DNA of 26,380 nt from a virus, in the IMG/VR virus record IMGVR_UViG_3300048031_000234, positions 1-26,380 of that record, one strand, 5' to 3'. The notes beneath the pieces are model-generated. The model was given only the letters and a program-made list of their open reading frames with translations, did no database searches and was not told where the DNA came from. Positions 5,361 to 10,629 of this stretch are shown one piece after another; the stretch's first letter is position 1; each line of letters starts with the position of its first letter. The position numbers and the translations under genes were made by a program.

Positions 5361-6086
5361 ATGCAAAAACAGTCATGTTTAATTTATCGCGGGCCAAGTC
5401 AAATTGACGGCCAGCCCATTATAGCGGCTTTAACGTTTAGCAAAAGAAACAAAAAACTTGGTAAAATGGCAAGCCTGTATATTATTAATGACAATGGAAA
5501 AGGCCCAATTGAGAATAATAGATTGGGACTAGATGTTTCAATTTGTGGCAACTGCCCATTGAAAGGTATAGCTCACAATGGTGATAAAGGAACTGCAAAA
5601 CAGCGCGTTTGTTATGTTTCACTTATCCATGGGCCAAATTCAATCTATAAAGCTTACAAGGCCAACAAATATAAACTTGTCAATGACTTGGAATCGCTTG
5701 GCTCTAATGAAGCTATAAGATTGGGTGCATATGGTGACCCCGCAGCCGTACCAAGTCATATAATTAAAGCGTTAATTAGCAAGGCCAAATCTTACACTGG
5801 CTACACTCATCAGCATGATTTAAAAAGTGTTGATTATTCAAATTGCATGGCAAGCGCTAACTCTTTAAAAGACGCGCGTAAATTTTGGAAGCTTAATATT
5901 CGAACTTTTAGAACTATAAAAGAAAATGACAGCTTGCAACCTAATGAAATTTTATGTCCCGCTACTGATAAGCTAAGAGAAAAGAAAATCACTTGCGCTA
6001 CGTGCAGGCTTTGCAAAGGCTCAAGCATCAAGGCTAAATCTGTTGCTGTTGTGTTGCATGGTAGCGGCGCGAAATGGGCAGCTTAA
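5361..6086 (+). CDS. Conserved Cys-rich phage protein, possible metal site
   Basis: A 241-aa protein of a family I recall from many alphaproteobacterial and marine phages: IYRGPSQIDGQPIIAALTFS at the start, then SICGNCPLKG (about 61-70), VCYVSLIHGP, VRLGAYGDPAA-type motif (here IRLGAYGDPAAVPS), SYTGYTHQH, NCMAS, FRTIKENDSLQPNEILCPAT and finally CATCRLCKG. The spaced cysteines (C-x2-C, C, C, C, C-x2-C-x2-C) suggest a zinc or iron-sulphur site. The family has no assigned activity that I know of. It has its own composite promoter and an AAAAAGGATT ribosome binding site, so it is expressed separately from its neighbours. Confidence 0.75.
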   Translation: MQKQSCLIYRGPSQIDGQPIIAALTFSKRNKKLGKMASLYIINDNGKGPIENNRLGLDVSICGNCPLKGIAHNGDKGTAKQRVCYVSLIHGPNSIYKAYKANKYKLVNDLESLGSNEAIRLGAYGDPAAVPSHIIKALISKAKSYTGYTHQHDLKSVDYSNCMASANSLKDARKFWKLNIRTFRTIKENDSLQPNEILCPATDKLREKKITCATCRLCKGSSIKAKSVAVVLHGSGAKWAA

Positions 6087-6163
6087 TAATAACTAATTAC
6101 TTGCATTTTATAATAAAAAAGCCTATGATTTCATATAGATAATTGATTGAGAAAGGTTAAAAT

Positions 6164-6292
6164 ATGCCAAGCAAAGGACTATATGCAAATATAAACGCGC
6201 GTAAAAAGAAAGGTATCAGTCGAAGTAAAAAGAAGTCAACTATATCACCCAAAGCTTATGCAAATATGAAAAAAGGATTTAAAAAGAAATAA
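6164..6292 (+). CDS. Small Lys-rich conserved phage peptide, 42 aa
   Basis: ATG at 6164 to TAA at 6290-6292, 42 residues: MPSKGLYANINARKKKGIS, then RSKKKSTISPKAYANMKKGF and a KKK end. It resembles a short module (MP.KGLY.NI..RKK.G.SRS..KSTIS..AY.NMK.GF) that I recall both as a stand-alone peptide and as the tail of larger proteins in marine phages and giant viruses. A good ribosome binding site (GAGAAAGG) lies 9 bases upstream. The high positive charge suggests a nucleic-acid or virion-packaged role, not shown. Confidence 0.7.
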   Translation: MPSKGLYANINARKKKGISRSKKKSTISPKAYANMKKGFKKK

Positions 6293-6299
6293 TCGCAAC

Positions 6300-6327
6300 A
6301 TAAGTAACTCTAATTGTTTACTATAAG
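6300..6327 (+). promoter_or_regulatory. Composite phage promoter, rightward copy 3
   Basis: ATAAG-N5-CTAAT-TGTTT-ACTATAAG. The left arm departs from the consensus in one base (ATAAG for ATTAG); the right arm, spacing and box fit. Drives the gene at 6389. Confidence 0.55.
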
Positions 6328-6357
6328 CTAATTTTATATTAACAGAAACGTGTTCAA

Positions 6358-6369
6358 GGCAATCAAGCC
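6358..6369 (+). promoter_or_regulatory. 5'-leader hairpin GGC-AATCAA-GCC
   Basis: Within GTGTTCAAGGCAATCAAGCC, 30 bases after the promoter box and just before GAAAGGAAC of the gene at 6389. The surrounding CAGAAACGTG also appears, slightly changed, at 2352-2361. Confidence 0.5.
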
Positions 6370-6388
6370 GCAATGAAAGGAACAAAAA

Positions 6389-6883
6389 ATGCAAGTAATT
6401 AACAGCAAAGAATATAAAGTTAAGCAGGGGCTAGACGTACGATGTCACGACAACAAGGCGGGGTTTTGTGTAAGTTTTAATAATAATGTAGAAGTTAGCG
6501 TACAAATAGGAGAGGGCAATTATCATAGTAATAGACTTGTTTGTGCTGACGAAAAGCAAAAGGAAAAGCGTAGAAAGGCATGGAAAGATAGCGATTATTA
6601 CAAGGGCAGGACATCGCCAAATTGTGAGACTGCGATACTTTTTAAAGGCAAGTTCTTAAGCTACAAAGGTCACGATGTTCAAGGTTGGCAAACTATGGAG
6701 CAATTAGTTGAAACATTGGTTTATGCAATGAATTTACCAAATGCGCCAGAAAGAAAAGATTTAACTAATACTATAGATGATATGTCACTTGTGCCAAGAC
6801 TAATAGAATTTGGGTGGGCTGTTGCGGGTAATAAAACAGATTGTCCAGAGCAAATAATTGAAATGATAAAGGAACAAGATTGA
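6389..6883 (+). CDS. Conserved phage protein of unknown function, 164 aa
   Basis: A 164-aa protein whose core GFCVSFNNNVEVSVQIGEGNYHS (residues about 26-48) resembles a recurrent but uncharacterised phage family (GF.VSF.NG..VSVQ.G.GNYC.N). The next part is basic (EKQKEKRRKAWKDSDYYKGR), then CETAILFKGKFLSYKG, where a gene product-specific residue set (alternating hydrophobic) suggests a beta sheet, and a helical C-terminus. It has its own composite promoter, leader hairpin and ribosome binding site (GAAAGGAAC). Function unknown. Confidence 0.7.
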   Translation: MQVINSKEYKVKQGLDVRCHDNKAGFCVSFNNNVEVSVQIGEGNYHSNRLVCADEKQKEKRRKAWKDSDYYKGRTSPNCETAILFKGKFLSYKGHDVQGWQTMEQLVETLVYAMNLPNAPERKDLTNTIDDMSLVPRLIEFGWAVAGNKTDCPEQIIEMIKEQD

Positions 6884-6951
6884 TGACTTATAACGACAAG
6901 CACGAATGGGCAGGTAAGGTTATAAGAGCGAATGAGTGTTTTAATAGATAA
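6883..6951 (+). CDS. Possible 22-aa mini-protein coupled to the upstream gene
   Basis: A 22-codon frame (MTYNDKHEWAGKVIRANECF, then NR) starts in a TGATG overlap with the stop of the 164-aa gene and ends TAA at 6949-6951. The overlap would allow reinitiation, and the upstream AAAGGAACAAGATTG provides a possible ribosome binding site. It may be a decayed end or chance; nothing else supports it. Confidence 0.3.
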   Translation: MTYNDKHEWAGKVIRANECFNR

Positions 6952-7047
6952 CTAATAGATTATATATATATAATTAACAGCTCATTTAATTTGTTTTATT
7001 AATATAAACTTGCGGCTTTATGGGGGTTATTATCTAAAATAGATAGT

Positions 7048-7075
7048 ATTAGGTTTATTAATGCTATACAATAAG
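7048..7075 (+). promoter_or_regulatory. Composite phage promoter, rightward copy 4
   Basis: ATTAG-GTTTA-TTAAT-GCTAT-ACAATAAG, matching the 5-5-5-5-8 spacing exactly. The leader downstream lacks the GGC...GCC hairpin found in the other five units. Drives 7125 and 7338. Upstream, 6952-7047 is A/T-rich with a TA run near 6961-6971 and shows no gene. Confidence 0.6.
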
Positions 7076-7124
7076 CTTATTATATGGTTTATTATGGTTA
7101 TTAGAAACAAAAAGGGATTTATAA

Positions 7125-7334
7125 ATGTTTACGATTAAAGCTAAAATTATTGATGATACTATCGCCAGTAATGTTAAAAGCATTATGCAAGCTTGGAAAA
7201 GCAGTGAGCGTTATAACATTACAATCAATAAAGAACAAAACTGTTTTGAGCTACAGCCTTGCGGCAACACTTGGCATTACCACCTAGGGCACCTATTGGC
7301 CTCTGCTGGCTTTAAAATGAGCGAAGCGGATTAA
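7125..7334 (+). CDS. Small unknown protein, 69 aa
   Basis: A 69-aa protein (MFTIKAKIIDDTIASNVKSI...ELQPCGNTWHYHLGHLLASA) of alternating beta and helix character with a cluster of aromatic residues and His near the C-terminus. No family recognised. It has the ribosome binding site AAAAAGGGATTTATAAATG and follows a composite promoter at 7048-7075. The membrane peptide begins four bases after its stop. Confidence 0.65.
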   Translation: MFTIKAKIIDDTIASNVKSIMQAWKSSERYNITINKEQNCFELQPCGNTWHYHLGHLLASAGFKMSEAD

Positions 7335-7337
7335 ATC

Positions 7338-7430
7338 ATGAAAGCGACACTAAAAACAATATTTGACCTAGTCTTGATGGCCGCATTCGTAGTTGTCTCA
7401 ACTGCTTGGTTTATAGTCTTAACAGTTTAA
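7338..7430 (+). CDS. 30-aa single-pass membrane peptide
   Basis: ATG at 7338 to TAA at 7428-7430, 30 residues: MKATLKTIFDLVLMAAFVVV, then STAWFIVLTV. Almost the whole chain from residue 8 is hydrophobic, one transmembrane helix with a short positively charged N-terminus. It lies three bases after the 69-aa gene and is followed 15 bases later by an intrinsic terminator, so it closes its transcript. Small one-helix peptides in phages can be holins, spanins' partners or regulators of membrane enzymes; the lack of a neighbouring endolysin makes a lysis role uncertain. Confidence 0.5.
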   Translation: MKATLKTIFDLVLMAAFVVVSTAWFIVLTV

Positions 7431-7444
7431 GAGGGGGAATAATC

Positions 7445-7468
7445 GCCAGGCTTCAATGCTTGGCTTTT
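7445..7468 (+). terminator. Intrinsic terminator after the 7125-7430 unit
   Basis: Arms GCCAGGC (7445-7451) and GCTTGGC (7458-7464), seven pairs with one G-U, a six-base loop, then TTTT. It lies 15 bases after the stop of the membrane peptide gene. Confidence 0.7.
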
Positions 7469-7483
7469 ATTTGTACTGTAAAA

Positions 7484-7528
7484 GAACAAACCATGAACAA
7501 ACGTTCGCTATCTGTTCACCCTTTGTTC
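7484..7528. repeat. 11-bp phased GAACAAAC/GTTC box array, first block
   Basis: GAACAAAC at 7484-7491 and 7495-7502, then GTTC at 7503, 7514 and 7525. The GTTC units share the context GTTCRC(C)...TTT. The spacing of 11 puts the boxes on one face of the helix. Confidence 0.55.
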
Positions 7529-7575
7529 GCCTTATATCTTGGCTTCTGAGAGAGTTTTAAGCTTTTTATATAGTA

Positions 7576-7603
7576 GGGTAAGTAAAACCTTGAAACCTTA
7601 CCC
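7576..7603. repeat. Perfect 7-bp inverted repeat
   Basis: GGGTAAG and CTTACCC separated by 14 bases, with no T run on either side, so probably not a terminator. Confidence 0.5.
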
Positions 7604-7617
7604 ACGCGGCTTAAATC

Positions 7618-7645
7618 GCTCATATGAGCCGTTCACCTTTTGTTC
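7618..7645. repeat. 12-bp palindrome plus second GTTC pair
   Basis: GCTCATATGAGC (7618-7629) is a perfect palindrome. It is followed by GTTCACCTTTTGTTC (7631-7645), two GTTC boxes spaced 11 bases, closely matching GTTCACCCTTTGTTC at 7514-7528. Confidence 0.55.
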
Positions 7646-7667
7646 TTTTGCTACTGGCGCGGCTAAC

Positions 7668-7694
7668 ATTAGTAATATTAATGTTGACTATAAG
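7668..7694 (+). promoter_or_regulatory. Composite phage promoter, rightward copy 5
   Basis: ATTAG-TAATA-TTAAT-GTTG-ACTATAAG, with the four-base spacer also seen in the leftward copy. It is the last copy found in the rightward direction; none was seen among the structural genes. Confidence 0.6.
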
Positions 7695-7721
7695 TAGCTA
7701 AAAATGCTAATACTTAATCAA

Positions 7722-7733
7722 GGCAATAAAGCC
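7722..7733 (+). promoter_or_regulatory. 5'-leader hairpin GGC-AATAAA-GCC
   Basis: Preceded by ATCAA and followed by ATTTTTT, 27 bases after the promoter box. Same element as at 3852, 5329, 6358 and, on the minus strand, 2312. Confidence 0.5.
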
Positions 7734-7753
7734 ATTTTTTAAGTGTTGCAAAA

Positions 7754-8071
7754 ATGCAACAGAAAGAAAAGACAATGTATGGGCATAGTAACTATAATTA
7801 TTTCGTAAAAATATATTATATTGAAAACAATAATAAAGCGAATGAAACATTCATTTTTGACAATCGCAAAGAATATAGTAAATTCTTTGATTATGTGCTA
7901 AAGCTAAGGCATAACAGGGACAGCAACATTTATGATATAGCTTATGGGCATGCGTATAAGGTAGGCACAACTAAAGACGCTATTAACAAATTGTTAGACT
8001 GGGGCGACGTGTTACTACCTAGCGAAAAAAAAGATATTGATGTTGTAAATATGGAATTTGAAGAAGCATAA
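7754..8071 (+). CDS. Unknown protein, 98-105 aa
   Basis: A protein of 105 aa from the ATG at 7754, or 98 aa from the ATG at 7775 (MYGHSNYNYFVKIYYIENNN). The second start is favoured: the first ATG has no ribosome binding site and sits in the loop of a 6-bp hairpin (GTTGCA-AAAA-TGCAAC, 7745-7760), while AGAAAG precedes the second. The sequence is beta-like at the start (FVKIYYIE, ETFIFDNRKEY), helical in the middle, with the segment DIAYGHAYKVGTTKDAINKL, and acidic at the end. No family recognised. It is the only gene between promoter copy 5 and the terminator at 8121. Confidence 0.65.
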   Translation: MQQKEKTMYGHSNYNYFVKIYYIENNNKANETFIFDNRKEYSKFFDYVLKLRHNRDSNIYDIAYGHAYKVGTTKDAINKLLDWGDVLLPSEKKDIDVVNMEFEEA

Positions 8072-8368
8072 ACTACAAAACTCAAAACATAAACGACCTA
8101 AACCAAAACAAATTTAACCAGGGGGGCATTGCCTCCCTTTTTTATTGCCCGACCCCACCCCACCATCTTATATATATTTATATGTTTAACTTTATATATA
8201 CATCACCACCTATTTTTATATCCCCATTTTTTTCTTGAATTTTTTTTGCCCTGTGGTAATTATACAACAGATGATGCCGCGCGTTCAAACAATATTGAAG
8301 CCTCGCACCTCGCCTTTTGTTAAGGCTTATGGGGGTATTGCGTCATTTTTTTTTTGGAAAAATTTTTT
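8072..8368. other. Gene-free region before the packaging module
   Basis: No convincing gene. It holds the terminator at 8121-8143, a C-rich stretch with CACCCC repeats (8153-8164), long A/T-rich tracts with TATATA runs, a short hairpin GCCTT-TTGTT-AAGGC (8312-8326), a G5 run at 8331-8335 and a T10-12 tract near 8346-8355. No copy of the composite promoter and no clear sigma70 promoter could be fixed, although the late genes begin directly after it. A packaging-initiation (pac/cos) signal is possible from its position but not identifiable by sequence. Confidence 0.45.
8121..8143 (+). terminator. Strong intrinsic terminator before the packaging genes
   Basis: GGGGGGC (8121-8127), loop ATT, GCCTCCC (8131-8137) with one G-U pair, followed by TTTTTT. 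It separates the early/middle region from the packaging and structural genes. Confidence 0.8.
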
Positions 8369-8479
8369 ATGAAACCTTGTAAGTCATGTACCAGTCCTAA
8401 GACCTGTCAGAAGATGGGTAAGTGTAGAAAGCGTTCTGGTAAGCGTAAATCAAGCGGTTATAAGATACCTGGGTATTAG
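8369..8479 (+). CDS. 36-aa Cys-rich basic peptide
   Basis: ATG at 8369 to TAG at 8477-8479, 36 residues: MKPCKSCTSPKTCQKMGKC, then RKRSGKRKSSGYKIPGY. The C-x2-C-x5-C-x5-C pattern (C4, C7, C13, C19) suggests a single zinc knuckle, and the second half is rich in Lys, Arg and Ser. I recall similar short peptides next to the packaging genes of marine phages, without known function. A weak ribosome binding site (GGAAAA) precedes the ATG. It is the first gene of the late module. Confidence 0.65.
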   Translation: MKPCKSCTSPKTCQKMGKCRKRSGKRKSSGYKIPGY

Positions 8480-8485
8480 TATATT

Positions 8486-9049
8486 ATGTTTGGTAGACCT
8501 GGCTTAGATAGATTTAACAGACCTAATGGCAACTTAACCAATGGTGGTAGGCAGAATAATATGGGTTTTGCACCCTTGCAACGTGCTGTAAAGCGACCTG
8601 GTGGTAATGGTGGTATGATGCGCCAGCAACAACCCATACAACAGCGCCCTATGCAACAAGCGCCAAAACAACCTATGATGCAAAATTCTGTACCAGAATA
8701 TATTAAAACAGCACCAAATGTTGCACAAATGCAACAGATACCACAGCCTATGCAGCAAATGCCTGTAACACAACAACAAATACCTAATCAAATGCAGCCT
8801 ATACGTGAGTATCAAGAGCCGCAAGCGCTAACTAACGATGTAATGCCTGTAGCCCCTAAAATGCCACAATACAGTATGCCTACAATGCCTGATAAACAGC
8901 CTATTATGCAAGATTATATGCCGTTTGCTGGTAATAACAACGCATTTAACAACTACAATCGCATGATGCAGCAACAAACATTAAACAATCAGTTAAGAGG
9001 ACTTGGACAGATATCTGATGCAGAATTAAGGCAACAAAATGGATATTAA
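8486..9049 (+). CDS. Q/P/M-rich low-complexity protein, 187 aa
   Basis: A 187-aa protein of strongly biased composition: after a Gly/Asn/Arg-rich head (MFGRPGLDRFNRPNGNLTNG) come long stretches of Gln, Met and Pro (around residues 50-110, such as PMQQAPKQPMMQ and PQPMQQMPVTQQQIPNQMQ). It is probably disordered. The C-terminus becomes Asn-rich and then helical (LNNQLRGLGQISDAELRQQ). It overlaps the small terminase candidate by 11 bases, so it belongs to the packaging operon. No family recognised. It could be a virion protein, a packaging accessory or a condensate-forming protein; none is supported directly. Continuous coding over 187 codons next to conserved genes argues that it is real. Confidence 0.65.
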   Translation: MFGRPGLDRFNRPNGNLTNGGRQNNMGFAPLQRAVKRPGGNGGMMRQQQPIQQRPMQQAPKQPMMQNSVPEYIKTAPNVAQMQQIPQPMQQMPVTQQQIPNQMQPIREYQEPQALTNDVMPVAPKMPQYSMPTMPDKQPIMQDYMPFAGNNNAFNNYNRMMQQQTLNNQLRGLGQISDAELRQQNGY

Positions 9050-9326
9050 ACCTAAACGTAAAAAAACAGGTGGCAGACAAAAAGGTACACCAAATAAACA
9101 AACTGCATTATTAAAGGATGCAATACTGCAAGCTGCTATTAAAACAGGTGGTGGTAAAGATGGTTTAGTTAGGTATTTACGTGAACGTGCAGAAGAAAAC
9201 CCTGCTGCATTCATGACGTTGTTGGGCAAAGTATTGCCAATGCAAGTGGCTAACGACGACAGCGGTGAGCCATTTAAGATAATAAATAAAATAGAATTGA
9301 CAGCACCAAAAAGTGACAGCGATTAA
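9039..9326 (+). CDS. Small terminase-like protein (DUF5681-type start)
   Basis: A 95-aa protein: RKKTGGRQKGTPNKQTALLK at the N-terminus, then helices ending in ENPAAFMTLLGKVLPMQV. The KTGGR.KGTPNK start is the DUF5681 signature, and the PAAFMTLLGKVLPM part resembles small terminase subunits that occur directly before the large subunit. It overlaps the large subunit by 14 bases. Small terminases recognise the packaging site and load the large subunit. The length is short but within the range for these compact versions. The identification rests mainly on position plus the N-terminal signature. Confidence 0.65.
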   Translation: MDIKPKRKKTGGRQKGTPNKQTALLKDAILQAAIKTGGGKDGLVRYLRERAEENPAAFMTLLGKVLPMQVANDDSGEPFKIINKIELTAPKSDSD

Positions 9327-10629
9327 CATAGAATTACCGCCTAAGCTTATACCTGTATTTGAAGGTAAAGCTGATTTTAGAGGCGCATATGGCGGCAGAG
9401 GCAGTGCTAAGACACGTAGCTTTGCCATGATGACGGCTGTAAGAGGTGCAATGCTTGCAAGTAATGGCGAAAGTGGACAAATACTTTGCGCTCGTGAGCA
9501 GTTAAACAGTTTGAATGATAGTAGTTTTGCCGAGGTGAAAGCAGCTATATTAGGCAATAAATGGCTGTCACAATGTTATGAAGTAGGCGAAAAGTTTATA
9601 AGAACTAACCCTAAAATGCCAGGGCGTGTTGATTATAGTTTTAGCGGACTAAGACATAACCTTGAAAGTATTAAGTCAAAAGCGCGTATTATGCTGTGCT
9701 GGATTGACGAAGCAGAACCTGTAAGCGAACTAGCCTGGAGTAAATTACTCCCTACAATTCGTGAAGAAGGCTCTGAAATATGGGTAACATGGAACCCAGA
9801 ACGCAAAGGTAGTGCTACAGACCAACGCTTTAGGCTTGAACCGCCTAACAGCAGTAAAATAGTACAAATGAATTGGAAGGACAACCCTTGGTTTAACAAA
9901 ACGCGATTGGCTAATCAACGCATAGAAGACCAAGAAAAACGACCCGATAGCTATGAGTGGATATGGGAAGGCGATTATGCCAGTGTGCATGAAGGCGCAT
10001 ATTTCTCTAAACTATTAGCGCAAGCTGAACGTGATAAACGCATAGTTGATAGTCTGCCTATTGACCCTGCATTGCCTGTATATGGTTTTCACGATATTGG
10101 CGGCTCTGGTGCTAAAGCTGATAGTTATACTATTTGGTTAGCACAATTTGTAGGTGATTGGATACACATATTAGACCATTACATAGCACAAGGCCAAGTG
10201 CTTAGTTATCACATTAATGAAATGCGTAGACGATGGCCACACGCTATAATGCAGCTACCGCATGATGGTGTTAACGAAAATAGTTGGACAGGCAAAAGAA
10301 TAGAAGACCATTGGAGAGATGGCGGGTTTGAGGTGCTAAAACCATTGACAAACCAAGGTAAAGGCGCAGCAATGCAACGTGTTGAAGCTGTAAGACGCAT
10401 ATTACCTAAATGTAAGTTTGTTAGAGAAAAAACACAGGCTGGCCGAGTATCACTTGGTTGGTATCACGAAAAGCGCCCTGCTGATGGACGTGACATAGGA
10501 CTTGGCCCTAATCACGATTGGTCATCACATGACGCTGATAGTTTTGGATTAATGGCAATAATGTCAGATAGATTTGTTAGACGTAAAGCAAAACCACTGA
10601 TAATGCCTAATTACGGAAGTGCAATATAA
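9313..10629 (+). CDS. terL: Terminase large subunit
   Basis: A 438-aa packaging motor protein with both domains. ATPase: Walker A GGRGSAKT (27-34), Walker B CWIDEAE (129-135) and the coupling motif WVTWNPE (157-163). RNase H-like nuclease: first Asp in YGFHDIGG (D261), second in LPHDGVNENSW (D318), and HDADSFGLMA near the C-terminus for the last metal ligand. The overall pattern is that of the PBSX-like Terminase_3 group. The start is a GTG at 9313 within the overlap with the small subunit; the next Met lies after Walker A, so a later start is excluded. The stop overlaps the portal start (TAATG), indicating coupled translation. Confidence 0.95.
   Translation: MTAINIELPPKLIPVFEGKADFRGAYGGRGSAKTRSFAMMTAVRGAMLASNGESGQILCAREQLNSLNDSSFAEVKAAILGNKWLSQCYEVGEKFIRTNPKMPGRVDYSFSGLRHNLESIKSKARIMLCWIDEAEPVSELAWSKLLPTIREEGSEIWVTWNPERKGSATDQRFRLEPPNSSKIVQMNWKDNPWFNKTRLANQRIEDQEKRPDSYEWIWEGDYASVHEGAYFSKLLAQAERDKRIVDSLPIDPALPVYGFHDIGGSGAKADSYTIWLAQFVGDWIHILDHYIAQGQVLSYHINEMRRRWPHAIMQLPHDGVNENSWTGKRIEDHWRDGGFEVLKPLTNQGKGAAMQRVEAVRRILPKCKFVREKTQAGRVSLGWYHEKRPADGRDIGLGPNHDWSSHDADSFGLMAIMSDRFVRRKAKPLIMPNYGSAI

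Larger units (their letters stand above)
7431..7667. other. Gene-free region with phased GTTC/GAAC boxes and palindromes
   Basis: Between the membrane peptide and the promoter at 7668 no convincing gene is seen. The stretch contains an intrinsic terminator (7445-7468), direct repeats GAACAAAC at 7484 and 7495, GTTC boxes at 7503, 7514 and 7525, and a further pair at 7631 and 7642: every group is spaced exactly 11 bases. It also contains a hairpin (GGGTAAG 7576-7582, CTTACCC 7597-7603) and the 12-bp palindrome GCTCATATGAGC (7618-7629). Such iteron-like structure suits an origin, a packaging site or a multi-site operator. Confidence 0.5.

Noticed and set aside
6087-6163. Seventh copy of the composite promoter before the Lys-rich peptide
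   Set aside because: CTAAT occurs, but the ACWATAAG box and left arm are not at the right spacing; TTATAATAAAA alone is not enough in A/T-rich DNA.
7493-7549. 18-codon frame through the GAAC/GTTC array
   Set aside because: No ribosome binding site, and the sequence is better explained by the phased repeats.
8129-8323. 64-codon plus-strand frame before the late genes
   Set aside because: It starts inside the terminator hairpin, has no ribosome binding site, and codes for a biased Phe/Leu/Pro/His string produced by T- and C-rich tracts.
2293-8368. tRNA genes or CRISPR arrays in the intergenic regions
   Set aside because: Read for T-loop GGTTCGA-type motifs, cloverleaf arms and regularly spaced identical repeats with unique spacers; none found. 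The 11-bp phased boxes are far too short for CRISPR.
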